Assembly: GCF_000244975.1 (NCBI RefSeq)
Contig: NZ_CM001440.1
Span: 3,208,325-3,272,324 of the forward strand
Direction: 5' to 3'
Length of the DNA: 64,000 nt
DNA from: Saccharomonospora cyanea NA-134
GTDB taxonomy: Bacteria; Actinomycetota; Actinomycetes; Mycobacteriales; Pseudonocardiaceae
The notes beneath the pieces were generated by a model. The model made no database searches. It saw only the letters and a program-made list of their open reading frames with translations, and was not told where the DNA came from. Made by a program: the position numbers and the translations under genes. Position 1 is the first letter of the stretch. The number at the start of each line of letters is the position of its first letter. Below are positions 22,871 to 31,976 of the stretch, in pieces.

Positions 22871-23671
22871 TCAGCGCTCGGAGCCGCCTCGCCCGCGCTC
22901 CTCCTCGATGTCGAACTTCTCCCTGCGGACCTCGCCCGAGATCGTCTCGTCCTCGGTGACCTTCTCCTTACCGAGACGGACCTTCTCCACGGGCACGCTC
23001 TCCTTCGTGACATGCGGTTCCTCGCGGTGCAGGGTGACCTCCTGCTCCTCCTCACCGATGTCGTGCGTCGTGCCGCGCTCGGCCCCCGTCACCGGCTCCC
23101 GTTCGAGGCGGACCTCCTCGTGCGAGACCGGCACGGTCACCTGCTGTTCCTCGGTCACCACGTACTTGTGGAGGCGTACCCTGCCGGTCTCCACGTTCTC
23201 GGTGCTCGCGCGCAGCCGCTCCTCGGAACGCGTCATCGACTCGCCTTCCGCGCGGGAACGCGGCATACCCGTGTCACCGGGTCGGCCCCCCTCACCGGTC
23301 GTTCCGGCGGTTTCGGCCGTTCCGGAGGTGCCGGTCTCCTCCGGCATCGCGGCCCTGGGGGCAGGCAGGTTGTAGTGGCTATACAACTCTGCGCTCTCCT
23401 CGCCGGTGAGGTCGGTGTCGGTGTCGGTGCGCGGAGCGTCGGAGACCTGGTCCTTGGACACCGACACGTGGACACCGTCGGACTCCATGTGGGCGCCCTG
23501 CAGGGGGACGAAGCTCTCCTTCTGTCCGAAGAGGCCGGTCCGTACGGTGACCCACTCCGGCTGCCGTGACTCGTCCGACAGATAGACCGTGCCGACCTTA
23601 CCGATCTTGCGGCCATCGACGTCGACAACGGCATTGTCGACCAGTTCCTCCGGACGCAGTGTCGTTGCCAC
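22871..23671 (-). CDS. PRC-barrel and DUF2382 domain stress protein
   Basis: A 266-residue protein. Residues 1-75 form a PRC-barrel (DVDGRKIGKVGTVYLSDES, PEWVTVRTGLFG). A low-complexity Thr/Gly/Glu linker spans about 100-150. The C-terminus is DUF2382, made of acidic/basic amphipathic beta repeats (VRLHKYVVTEEQQVTVPVSH, EEVRLEREPV, EKVRLGKEKVTEDE). Such PRC-DUF2382 proteins are widespread in dry- and radiation-tolerant bacteria; their role is unknown. The ATG at 23671 follows a GGAGG-rich leader. A (TD)n run occurs near residue 85. Confidence 0.9.
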   Translation of the reverse strand: MATTLRPEELVDNAVVDVDGRKIGKVGTVYLSDESRQPEWVTVRTGLFGQKESFVPLQGAHMESDGVHVSVSKDQVSDAPRTDTDTDLTGEESAELYSHYNLPAPRAAMPEETGTSGTAETAGTTGEGGRPGDTGMPRSRAEGESMTRSEERLRASTENVETGRVRLHKYVVTEEQQVTVPVSHEEVRLEREPVTGAERGTTHDIGEEEQEVTLHREEPHVTKESVPVEKVRLGKEKVTEDETISGEVRREKFDIEEERGRGGSER

Positions 23672-23787
23672 GATCGCTGCCTCCCTTCACGTTGGTGTGA
23701 TCACGGGGAGGATCGAACTGCGGAACCGTCCAACCCTGCGTCAGGCGTTCACCCCTCACCGGCAGGGAAAACCAGCCTCGCAACCAA

Positions 23788-23803
23788 CCACCCACATGGG
23801 TGG
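23788..23803. repeat. Perfect palindrome between RtcB and PRC genes
   Basis: CCACCCA and TGGGTGG are perfect 7-bp arms with a 2-nt centre. The site is 53 nt past the rtcB stop and 117 nt before the PRC start, both minus strand. It could be an operator for the PRC gene or part of the rtcB 3' end; the loop is too small for an ordinary terminator. Confidence 0.4.
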
Positions 23804-23855
23804 GTGAGCCGCTCGCCAGAGGCAACGACCGGGCACGGACCGTCGTCAGGGGCGG

Positions 23856-25055
23856 TCAGCCCTTCACACACACCACCTGCTTGAGGTGTGCCACCACCTC
23901 GACCAGGTCGGTCTGCGCCGCGATCACCGAATCGATGTCCTTGTACGCCGCGGGGATCTCGTCGACGACGCCGACGTCCTTACGGCACTCGACACCCCGC
24001 GTCTGCTCGGCGAGATCCGCGGCACTGAACTGCTTGCGCGCCTTCGTCCGGCTCATCCTGCGGCCCGCGCCGTGGGAGGCCGACCGGAAGGACGCCTCGT
24101 TGCCGAGTCCACGCACGATGTAGGAACCGGTGCCCATACTGCCGGGGATGATGCCGAGGTCACCCTCGGCCGCGCGGATCGCCCCCTTGCGGGTCACCAT
24201 CACGTCGACGCCGTCGTAGCGTTCCTCGGCGACGTAGTTGTGGTGACACGAGATCGGCTTCTCGAACCGCACACCCGGCACGGTTTCGGCCAACGCCCGT
24301 TGAACCAGCGCCAACATGGTGGCCCGGTTGCGCGCCGCGTACTCCTGCGCCCAGTACAGGTCGTGACGGTACGCGTCCATTTCCGGAGTGCCCGCCACGA
24401 ACACGGACAGGTCCGGGTCGGGCAGGTCGGCGTTGTGAGGCAACGACCTCGCGATGTCCATGTGGCGCTTGGCGAGTTCGTTGCCGATGCCCCGTGACCC
24501 CGAGTGAAGCATCAGCCACACCCGTCCCTCGTCCTCGCCACCCTGTTCGAGGCACACCTCGATGAAGTGGTTTCCGCCGCCGAGCGTGCCGACCTGCCGC
24601 CGCGCACGGTCGAGCAGCTTGTGCACCGAAGGGTGCAGTGACGAGAACGCCGACCAGAACGGGTTCCAGCCGCCGAGGCCGGGGACCTTCGCCGGATCCA
24701 CCGGCCTGCGGTGCAGATCGAAGCCCACCGGCACGGCGGCTTCGATCCGCCTCCGTAGCGTGCTCAGGTCGTCGGGCAGTTCCGAAGCGGTCAGCGAGGT
24801 GCGCACGGCCGACATCCCACAGCCGATGTCCACGCCCACGGCCGCGGGAGACACGGCGTCGCGCAGCGCGATGACGCTGCCGACGGTCGCGCCCTTTCCG
24901 TAGTGCACGTCGGGCATCACGGCGAGCCCGTGGATCCACGGCAGTGTGGTGACGTTACGGAGTTGCCGCATCGCGGCCTCCTCCACCGTCTCCGGGTCGG
25001 TCCACAGGCGAATGTCCGTCCTGGCGCCCTTGATCGTCGTGTACACGCTCACCAC
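23856..25055 (-). CDS. rtcB: RNA-splicing ligase RtcB family protein
   Basis: A 399-residue RtcB ligase, which joins 2',3'-cyclic phosphate (or 3'-phosphate) and 5'-OH RNA ends using GTP and Mn. Visible motifs are VDIGCGM with its metal cysteine, GGGNHFIEV, HSGSRGIGNELAKRH, SCHHNYV and the GMP-accepting histidine in SASHGAGRRMSR. All metal and guanylylation residues look intact. Tandem GTG codons at 25055/25052 are the likely start; an ATG further upstream has no family similarity. No archease gene is adjacent. Confidence 0.93.
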   Translation of the reverse strand: MVSVYTTIKGARTDIRLWTDPETVEEAAMRQLRNVTTLPWIHGLAVMPDVHYGKGATVGSVIALRDAVSPAAVGVDIGCGMSAVRTSLTASELPDDLSTLRRRIEAAVPVGFDLHRRPVDPAKVPGLGGWNPFWSAFSSLHPSVHKLLDRARRQVGTLGGGNHFIEVCLEQGGEDEGRVWLMLHSGSRGIGNELAKRHMDIARSLPHNADLPDPDLSVFVAGTPEMDAYRHDLYWAQEYAARNRATMLALVQRALAETVPGVRFEKPISCHHNYVAEERYDGVDVMVTRKGAIRAAEGDLGIIPGSMGTGSYIVRGLGNEASFRSASHGAGRRMSRTKARKQFSAADLAEQTRGVECRKDVGVVDEIPAAYKDIDSVIAAQTDLVEVVAHLKQVVCVKG

Positions 25056-25127
25056 CTCACGTCCGTTACGACGTTCACCATCCCCGATCGCCGCAGGCGA
25101 CGGCAACATCATTTCCGGACGCGAGTA

Positions 25128-25169
25128 CACCGCGTTCCCGAGGCGTCGGGTCGCCTCGGGAACGCGGTG
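25128..25169 (-). terminator. Perfect 18-bp hairpin ending the copper/sugar-oxidation operon
   Basis: CACCGCGTTCCCGAGGCG (25128-25145) and its exact complement CGCCTCGGGAACGCGGTG (25152-25169) enclose a 6-nt loop. The hairpin lies 43 nt past the stop of the cupredoxin gene. It is very stable, with no U-tract. It also insulates rtcB. Confidence 0.85.
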
Positions 25170-25211
25170 CTTGCGACGGGCACGGTCCGCGTACCCGCGG
25201 TGTGCCGACCG

Positions 25212-26810
25212 TTACCGGCTACGTGCGTGCTCCGCGGCTCGGAGGATGCGCCGCTTCTCCGCGTCGGAGATCACCTCGTCGGCGGCGAGCTGACCGGCCA
25301 GCTCCACCGCGCGCTCAGCCGGACCGCCGTGACCGTGGTGCCCGGTGTGTGAGGCGAGCATGTCGTTGATCGTGCAGCCGTTACCGGTGTCGACGTTCTC
25401 GACGGTGCTGTCGTGTCCACCGATCATCACCGTGGAGCGGATGTCCGAAGCCGGGCAGGCGTCACCCTCGGCGGCGACGACGGTGAACGTCACCTTGCCG
25501 TCCTCCGACCGGTTCCCCTCATGGTCGATGGCGTGGTAGAGCACCGTGTGCTCACCCGGGGTGTTGACCACGACCGGCTCCCCGTAAGGCGTGTAGGAAC
25601 CGCCGTCGAGGGAGTAGCGCAGGAACCGCACACCCGAGTCGGGGTCGTTGGCCGACAGCGACACCGTGGCGGAGTCCACGTACTTCCACTCCGAGTTCAT
25701 GGATCCGGTGAGCTGTACCGTGACCTCGGGCGGCGTGGTGTCCCCCTCGTCGACTTCCACGACGGTGAAGGTGACCGATCCCTCCTCGGAGGTGTTGCCC
25801 GCGTGGTCGGTGGCCCGGTATCGCACCGTGTGATCACCGGGCTCGGCCACCGTCAACGGCTCGGTGTAGGGCTTGAAACCGGCACCGTCGAGATCGTACT
25901 CGACGGTGTCCACACCGGACCCACTGTCCTCGGCCGTGACCTCCACCGTGGCGGAACCGACGTAGTTGCCGTCCCCGTCCCGGTCACCGCTGACCGAGGC
26001 GGACACCTCCGGAGGTGCCGTGTCGTTCGGATCACCCGCGACCACGGTGAAGGTCACCGATCCGGTCTCCGAGGTGTTGCCAGCGCCGTCGGTGGCTCGG
26101 TACTGCACGGTGTGGTCACCGGGCTCGGTGACGGTCACGGGTTCGGTGTAGGGCCGGAAACCGGTGTCGTCGAGCTCGTACTCGACACTCTCCACACCGG
26201 ACTCCGGGTCCTCGGCCGTGACCTTCACCGTGGCGGAACCGACGTAGTTGCCGTCCCCGTCCCGGTCACCGGCCACCTCCGAGGTCACCGAAGGTGGAGT
26301 GGTGTCCTCGCTACCGCCGCCCTCGGTGACCACGAGCACGCCCTGCATCTGCCCGTGTCCGGGGATCGTGCAGTAGTACCGGTAGGTCCCGGGTGAGAGC
26401 ACCACGTCCACCTCGTACCGGCCCCCGTTGGCGTCGAAGGGACTGGCGACGATGTTCAGTTGGACGTCGTTGTTGTGCTCCGGTGACGACGTGTCGAAGG
26501 TCAGCGTGTGCGACATGCCGGTCGTGTTGCCGGTGGCCGCGCTGTTCTCGAACACGATGGTCGTCGGCCCCGGCGCCGCCGTCGTCGGCGCGGAGGCGTA
26601 CTCCGTCACGCTGTCGTCCGCGGTCCAGGTGAGCACCTGCTGGGCCGAGGAGGAAGCTGTGTCCTCCCCGCCAGCCCCGCCAGCCCCCGGAACCGCACCC
26701 GCCGGCACCAGCCAGAGGGCGATCAACGAGGTGGCGAGGGCGGCGACCACCGCCCCGCGCACCGAACTCGTGCGTCGAGCCCGCAGGCTCGTCACTAACC
26801 GCCGGATCAT
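25212..26810 (-). CDS. Secreted cupredoxin with three OmpL47-type repeats and a C-terminal GCT module
   Basis: A 532-residue exported protein. Residues 1-40 are a Sec signal with Arg-rich start and a hydrophobic core ending VPAGAV. A type-1 copper cupredoxin (about 55-165) has ligands His in GMSHTL and Cys/His/Met in CTIPGHGQM. Three near-identical 94-residue beta domains follow (about 175-460; motif SGVxxVEYxLD, PGDHTVxYRATD). The last 70 residues share a module with the neighbouring ThuA protein: NGCTIND, then a helix with VISDAEKRRILRAAE. The ATG at 26810 has a TGGAGT site. Third gene of the operon; likely an extracellular electron carrier. Confidence 0.88.
   Translation of the reverse strand: MIRRLVTSLRARRTSSVRGAVVAALATSLIALWLVPAGAVPGAGGAGGEDTASSSAQQVLTWTADDSVTEYASAPTTAAPGPTTIVFENSAATGNTTGMSHTLTFDTSSPEHNNDVQLNIVASPFDANGGRYEVDVVLSPGTYRYYCTIPGHGQMQGVLVVTEGGGSEDTTPPSVTSEVAGDRDGDGNYVGSATVKVTAEDPESGVESVEYELDDTGFRPYTEPVTVTEPGDHTVQYRATDGAGNTSETGSVTFTVVAGDPNDTAPPEVSASVSGDRDGDGNYVGSATVEVTAEDSGSGVDTVEYDLDGAGFKPYTEPLTVAEPGDHTVRYRATDHAGNTSEEGSVTFTVVEVDEGDTTPPEVTVQLTGSMNSEWKYVDSATVSLSANDPDSGVRFLRYSLDGGSYTPYGEPVVVNTPGEHTVLYHAIDHEGNRSEDGKVTFTVVAAEGDACPASDIRSTVMIGGHDSTVENVDTGNGCTINDMLASHTGHHGHGGPAERAVELAGQLAADEVISDAEKRRILRAAEHARSR
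25470..26306 (-). repeat. Three in-frame 282-bp tandem repeats
   Basis: The anchor GTGGCGGA recurs at 25666, 25948 and 26230, exactly 282 bp (94 codons) apart. The two right-hand copies are identical over about 40 bp after the anchor; the left copy has diverged. They encode the OmpL47-like domains of the cupredoxin protein and suggest recent duplication. Confidence 0.9.
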
Positions 26811-26839
26811 CGTTGACTCCACTTCTCGGGCCGCGCGTC

Positions 26840-29800
26840 TCACAGTTCCCGCACCCGGATGTTGCGGAACTCGATCACATCGTCACCACCGTGGTTCTGG
26901 AGCCCGACGTACCCGTCGACGAACTGGCGCAGACCGGTCGCCGGGTCGCCGTCCCGGGAGGACTGCTTGCCCGGGGTGTTGTCGAACTCGTTGATCACCT
27001 TGCCGTTGCGGATGATCGTGTAGTGCTGCCCCTCCACACGGATCTCGTAGTCGTTCCACTGCTCCTTCGGTGTCACACCGGCGCGCCCGTGGTAGACCTG
27101 GTCGAAGTTGTAGACCGACCCGGTCTTCTGCGGCTCGCCCGACTTCCCGTCGTAGATCTGGATCTCATGTCCACAGTAGATCGCGACCCACGCCTGCGAG
27201 TCCTTGGCGGAACCACGCGTTCCACAACTGGTCGCAGGCCTGTCCTTCAGCGGAGTCCGCGGGTCGGGGAACCGCACGAACACACCGCTGTTGGCACGAT
27301 GATCGCCCGGTGCGACGTCCCGGAACTGCAGCTTCAGCGAGAAGTCCCCGAACGCCTTCTTCGAGTACCACAGCATGCCGAGCCCACCGTCGGCGCGCAG
27401 GGACCCGTCCGGCTGCAGCTCGAACTCGCCACTGGGTGCCTGTTGCCAGCCCTGCAGCGACTGCGGGGTCCCGTCGAAGAGCGCCACGTAACCGGTGTCA
27501 CCGTCGGCACCGATCCCCGAGTTCCTGGCCGCCTTGACGAGGGTGTTCGCCTCGGCCTTGCTGATGACGCCGTCCTGATCGAGCTTCTTGGTGACGTCCC
27601 GGACGTGGGCGACGAACGCGCCGTTGTCCGACCAGCCGCTCTCGTCGTCGATCAGGTCGTCGACCGTGCAGCCTCCCGCGGCCTCGTGGTTGGTCACACC
27701 CGTGTCGTCGTCCCGGTAGCGAACCGTGCGGCCGGTGTCCGGCACCGCGCACTCCACCGCCACGTCGGTCTTCACCGTGGCCTTCTCCCCGTCGGCGTAG
27801 GTCACCGTCAGGGTCGCGGTGTAGTTGCCGACCTCGGCATAGGTGTGCCTGGGGTTGGCCTCGGTCGAGGTGGCACCGTCACCGAAGTCCCACTTGTAGG
27901 ACACGCCACCGGAACGCGCTCCGTTGAAACCGATCGTCAGCGGCTTGTTCTGCACCGTGTACGCCTGCGCCGCCGGAGCCGGTGTCGCCGGACCGCCGTG
28001 GTAGGTCACCCGGACGAGCTTCTGGTTGTCTGTCAGACTGAAGAAACCGCCGCCGTAGTCGAGCAGGTACAACGCACCGTCCGGACCGAACTCGGCGTCC
28101 ATCCACTGCTGCAACTCGTTCGGTCCCCCGCCACCGGGGATGATCTTCCGGAGGTCCTCGGCGAACGGCGGCGGAGTCCCGTCGTCCACCGTGGCCGGGT
28201 CGACGGTCACCGCGATGCGGTTGTTCGCGTTCGACTGGTCCCCGATGAACCACTTGCCGTCCCAGTACGACGGCCACGCCACACCGCTTCCGGTGTCCAC
28301 TTCGGAGCTGTAGTACGTGGGGCCCGACATGACCGCCTGGCCGCCGCCCTTCAGGTACGGCCACGTGTACGTGGCATCGTCCAGCTCGTAGGTCGGCACA
28401 CCGCTGCCGTCCTCCCGGTCGGGGAACACCGGACCGCCGCCCTGCGGCGAGTACCAGATCATGTTGTTCCTGACCGGCGGCAGGTCCTCCAGGCCGGTGT
28501 TGCGGGGCGAGGTGTTCTTCGGGTTGTCACAGTCGTACCAGCCCGTCAGCACGTTCGCGTCCTCGTTGCTGCGGTCGCGGTACGGCTGCTTGTCGCCCAT
28601 GCAGTACGGCCAACCCTGGTTGCCCGCGGAGGTGATGATCGTGGCGTGTTCGTACTTCGCCGGCCCCAGGTCGGGGTTCGGCTCGAACGCGTCCGGACCC
28701 ACCCAGGCCGCGGTCAGCCAGTCGTGCTTGGCGTCGATCTGGATGCGAGCGGGGTTGCGCACACCCATGACGTAGATCTCGGGGCGGGTCTTGTCACCGG
28801 GGTCCTCGGCCTCGGGGAACAGGTTGCCCTCGGGGATCGTGTAGGTCCCGTCGTCCTCGGGATGGATCCGCAGGATCTTGCCGTTGAGGTCGTTGGTGTT
28901 ACCGGAGGTGCGGCGGGCGTCCTGGAACGACACGCCCTTGTACTCCTTGGTCCAGTTGTTTCCCGAGTAGCCGTCGGACCCCTGGGAGGAGTTGCTGTCA
29001 CCGGTGGCGATGTAGAGGTTGCCCTCGTCGTCGAACGCCATCCCACCGCCCGCGTGGCAGCACGAGTGGATCTGCGTGTCCCACGCCAGCAGGTCCTTGC
29101 GGCTGTCCAGGTCGATGGTGGCGGTGTCGTGGTCGTAGGTGAACCGCGAGACCGTACGCTCGCCGATACGCTTGTCGGTGTCGATCGACTCGTACGGCAT
29201 CCAGTACACGTACATCCAGCCGTTGGAGGCGAAGTCCGGGTCGAGCTCCATGCCGAGCAGGCCCTCCTCGGTCTTGACGAGCTCGTCACCGCTGCCGCGG
29301 TTGCCGAACACGTCGAGGGAGGCGAGCTGCTTCACCCGCTTCGTCTCCGGGTCCCACTGGTGGATGGTCCCGCAGCCGAGGCCGACGTTCTCGTCCTCCC
29401 AGCTCGGGATCGGGCCCGTGGCGCACGCGGCCTTGCCGACGTAGAAGACCGTGCCGTCGTCGGCGATGGTCAGGCCGTGCGGCTCACCGATCTGGTTGAG
29501 CCTTCCGGGGAGGTTCTCCTCGGTCAACCGCTCGATCTCGTAGTTCGACGCGATGGTGGCCTGGCAGTCACCGCGGACCAGTCCGGTGGTCCACTCGAGA
29601 GCGCCGAGCAGATGCCCTCGGAAGTTCTTCTCGCCGTAGCTGTCCTCGGTGCCACCCATGGCGGTGTAGAACGACCGGCCGCCCTCGTAGTCGTGGCACC
29701 ACGAGATCGGGTGGAAAGGCCCGTTGGCGGTGTTGCCGGGGTCGTAGGTGTGCTCCTGGACCTGCGCGACGGTGTGGACCTCACCGACCGGATTCGTCTC

Positions 29801-30856
29801 CCAGTTCAGCCACTTGTCGGTGCGCTTCCACGTCAGCGGAAGACCCTTGTTGGCCGGGTGCTGGCGGTCGACGACACTGACCACCGCTTCCTGGGCCCGG
29901 ATCTCCTCCGGCGGGGTCTCGTTCCCCGTGTAGAGCTCGAACTCGGCGAGCTGAGTGGCGTCCTCGCCGTCGTTCGCCGTGATGTTCAGCCGGTAGTGGG
30001 CGTAGGCGGTGTCGTTGTCGAAGCGGTACTGCTTCGGCTGGAACCGGTTCGGGAAGTCCTCCCCGGACCGGGAGTCCAGGTCCGTCCAGGTCTGCCCGTC
30101 GTTCGAGCCCTGCAGCGTCCAGTCCTTCGGGTCCCGGCCGGGGAAGTCGTTCGCCGAGACCAGCGCGTAGTGCGACACGGCCGCGGGTTCGGCGAGTTCG
30201 ACGCTCAACCACGCCGAGCTGTCGAACGCCAGCCACTTGGTGTCGTCCTTGCCGTCCACCGCGTGTGCCGCGGACTCGTTGGGGGCGTTCTCCCCGCTGG
30301 CGCTGACGTTCGCGACCTCGGCGGGGGTGGGGCGGGCGCCCGCGGGTCGCGCGCCGACGAGGCCGGTGAACCATTCCGACCGCTCCTGCGCCCTCGCCGC
30401 GTCGCGGATGCCGAGGAAGCCGCCACCGTTACCGATGTAGTCCCGCAGGGCCGCTTCCTGCGACTGGTCCAGTTCGGAGCCGTGGGCCGAGAGGAAGACC
30501 ACACCGCGGTAGTCACTCAGGTTCTCGCTCGTGAACGCGGCCGGGTCGGTCGTGACGTCCACCTCGATACCGCTCACGGCGCCGAGTTCACCGATGGCCT
30601 CGGCGGCGCGTTCCACCGGGTCGTCCTGTTCGTCGGCGGCACCGTGGAAGACGAGCACCGACGCCGCCGCCTCGGCGGTGTCCGCGGTCTTCCCGGGCTT
30701 CGCGGCCTGTTCCTGGAGCGCGGGCGCTCCGAAACTCGGGGCCGACGCGAGTCCGAAGACCAGCGCCATCCCCGTGGCGACCGCCATCGTGCGCCGCAAC
30801 GGCGTCGGTCTCGCACGCCCGTTGCGGGGTAGAGCTGACAATCTCCTTCGACCCAT
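26840..30856 (-). CDS. Secreted ThuA / sorbosone dehydrogenase / PKD / DUF1080 protein with inserted F5/8C domain
   Basis: A 1338-residue exported protein. The order is: signal (1-45); first half of a ThuA glutamine-amidotransferase-like fold (67-176, VLVFHGA); an F5/8C discoidin-like domain (177-324, LQGSNDGQTW) inserted in it; second ThuA half (325-431, HPISWCHDYEGGRSFYTAMGG); glucose/sorbosone dehydrogenase propeller (about 432-950, CCHAGGGMAFD, GVRNPARI); PKD (about 960-1033, YKWDFGDG); GCT module (about 1034-1117); DUF1080/3-keto-disaccharide hydrolase-like domain (1118-end). The propeller is of the soluble PQQ sugar-dehydrogenase type. The ATG at 30856 has GAGGAG. Middle gene of the operon, 29-43 nt gaps. 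Sugar substrate unknown. Confidence 0.92.
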   Translation of the reverse strand: MGRRRLSALPRNGRARPTPLRRTMAVATGMALVFGLASAPSFGAPALQEQAAKPGKTADTAEAAASVLVFHGAADEQDDPVERAAEAIGELGAVSGIEVDVTTDPAAFTSENLSDYRGVVFLSAHGSELDQSQEAALRDYIGNGGGFLGIRDAARAQERSEWFTGLVGARPAGARPTPAEVANVSASGENAPNESAAHAVDGKDDTKWLAFDSSAWLSVELAEPAAVSHYALVSANDFPGRDPKDWTLQGSNDGQTWTDLDSRSGEDFPNRFQPKQYRFDNDTAYAHYRLNITANDGEDATQLAEFELYTGNETPPEEIRAQEAVVSVVDRQHPANKGLPLTWKRTDKWLNWETNPVGEVHTVAQVQEHTYDPGNTANGPFHPISWCHDYEGGRSFYTAMGGTEDSYGEKNFRGHLLGALEWTTGLVRGDCQATIASNYEIERLTEENLPGRLNQIGEPHGLTIADDGTVFYVGKAACATGPIPSWEDENVGLGCGTIHQWDPETKRVKQLASLDVFGNRGSGDELVKTEEGLLGMELDPDFASNGWMYVYWMPYESIDTDKRIGERTVSRFTYDHDTATIDLDSRKDLLAWDTQIHSCCHAGGGMAFDDEGNLYIATGDSNSSQGSDGYSGNNWTKEYKGVSFQDARRTSGNTNDLNGKILRIHPEDDGTYTIPEGNLFPEAEDPGDKTRPEIYVMGVRNPARIQIDAKHDWLTAAWVGPDAFEPNPDLGPAKYEHATIITSAGNQGWPYCMGDKQPYRDRSNEDANVLTGWYDCDNPKNTSPRNTGLEDLPPVRNNMIWYSPQGGGPVFPDREDGSGVPTYELDDATYTWPYLKGGGQAVMSGPTYYSSEVDTGSGVAWPSYWDGKWFIGDQSNANNRIAVTVDPATVDDGTPPPFAEDLRKIIPGGGGPNELQQWMDAEFGPDGALYLLDYGGGFFSLTDNQKLVRVTYHGGPATPAPAAQAYTVQNKPLTIGFNGARSGGVSYKWDFGDGATSTEANPRHTYAEVGNYTATLTVTYADGEKATVKTDVAVECAVPDTGRTVRYRDDDTGVTNHEAAGGCTVDDLIDDESGWSDNGAFVAHVRDVTKKLDQDGVISKAEANTLVKAARNSGIGADGDTGYVALFDGTPQSLQGWQQAPSGEFELQPDGSLRADGGLGMLWYSKKAFGDFSLKLQFRDVAPGDHRANSGVFVRFPDPRTPLKDRPATSCGTRGSAKDSQAWVAIYCGHEIQIYDGKSGEPQKTGSVYNFDQVYHGRAGVTPKEQWNDYEIRVEGQHYTIIRNGKVINEFDNTPGKQSSRDGDPATGLRQFVDGYVGLQNHGGDDVIEFRNIRVREL

Positions 30857-30899
30857 CTCTACTCCTCACTGAAAGGGTGTTGCAGGCCAGTTCGACATG

Positions 30900-31931
30900 T
30901 CAGCGACCGGTGGCCGTGTGATGGCCACCGCCGTGCTGGTGGTAGCGGTCGATCGCCTCCTGAGCGCCCTCGGGCATGCTGCCGTCGGCGTTGCGGACGA
31001 GGAAGACACCGGACATCCCGCCTTCGGAGTGGCTCTGCACGTGGCAGTGGAACATCCAGGCGCCCGGCCCCACGCCGTCACCGGCGATCACCTGGAACCC
31101 GAACGAGTCGCCAGGGTTCAGGTCGCGGTTGTCGACGATGCGGCTCGGGTCGTCCGGGCCCTGGAGGTAGCCGGTGCGGTTCTCGGCCCAGCGGTGGGCG
31201 TGCAGGTGGAAGGTGTGGAAGTTGCTGCCGTGCCCGATGGCGATGAACTCCACGCGTTCCCCGAGGTTGGCCTCCAGCACGGGAACGTGCGGCGCCATCT
31301 TGTTGTTGATCGTCATGTCGTTGAAGACGACCGTGTGCTGCCGGTCCGGCAGGAGGTCGCCCTCTCGCCGCACGACGAGCGCGCCGTAGAGTCCCTTCGC
31401 GATGCCCTCGGTGCCGTGCGGGCTTCCGAGAGCGTGGTCGTGGTAGTGCCAGTAGCCCGCGCTGCCGGGTCGCCAGAAGCCGTCGGGCCCCTGTGACTGC
31501 GGACGTGTCCGCCATACGTAGGTGCGCGTCTCGCCGGGTTCGTTGAACGAGTCGTTCATCGGGCTGCCGTCGGAGGCGGTGTCGTAGTCCACACCGTGCG
31601 GGTGGATGGACAGCCGACGGTCGGTGTTGTTGACGAGTTCGATCTCGAGGGTGTCACCCTCCCAGATCTCCAGAGTCGGCCCGGGAACGGTCGCCTTGCC
31701 CGGCTCCAGTCCGTAACCGTAGAGGCCGCTGGGAAGCTCCTCGGCGTAGACGGTGATGCGCTTGGTCTCTCCCTGGCCACCCGGCTTGCTCCTGCCCGGA
31801 GCCGCCGCGGCGGAGGGGCCGCCGAGCGCCGCGGCGGCCACGGGTGCGACCACACCGGCCGCGGCACCGGCCAGCATCGAACGACGGGACACCTGTCCTA
31901 CCCGGGGGAACCGTGCCTGCCTACCAGTCAT
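30900..31931 (-). CDS. Two-domain multicopper oxidase (small laccase type), Tat-exported
   Basis: A 343-residue oxidase with a twin-arginine signal ([12 protein letters not shown]). All copper-binding motifs are intact: [20 protein letters not shown] and [12 protein letters not shown], the last giving Cys, two His and the axial Met of the type-1 site plus the type-3 His. The length fits two-domain laccases that form trimers, reducing oxygen to water while oxidising phenols, metals or a protein donor. First gene of a three-gene operon; the ThuA protein starts 43 nt downstream. The ATG at 31931 precedes the signal. Physiological donor unknown; the cupredoxin two genes away is a candidate. Confidence 0.93.
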   Translation of the reverse strand: MTGRQARFPRVGQVSRRSMLAGAAAGVVAPVAAAALGGPSAAAAPGRSKPGGQGETKRITVYAEELPSGLYGYGLEPGKATVPGPTLEIWEGDTLEIELVNNTDRRLSIHPHGVDYDTASDGSPMNDSFNEPGETRTYVWRTRPQSQGPDGFWRPGSAGYWHYHDHALGSPHGTEGIAKGLYGALVVRREGDLLPDRQHTVVFNDMTINNKMAPHVPVLEANLGERVEFIAIGHGSNFHTFHLHAHRWAENRTGYLQGPDDPSRIVDNRDLNPGDSFGFQVIAGDGVGPGAWMFHCHVQSHSEGGMSGVFLVRNADGSMPEGAQEAIDRYHQHGGGHHTATGR

Positions 31932-31976
31932 GGGTCTGTGCCTCCAGCGACATGGGTTTCCGTCGGGACGGTAAAC

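Noticed and set aside
23856-25055. RtcB as part of an RNA-repair or toxin system
   Set aside because: No archease, RtcA or toxin gene is adjacent; it is a stand-alone gene.
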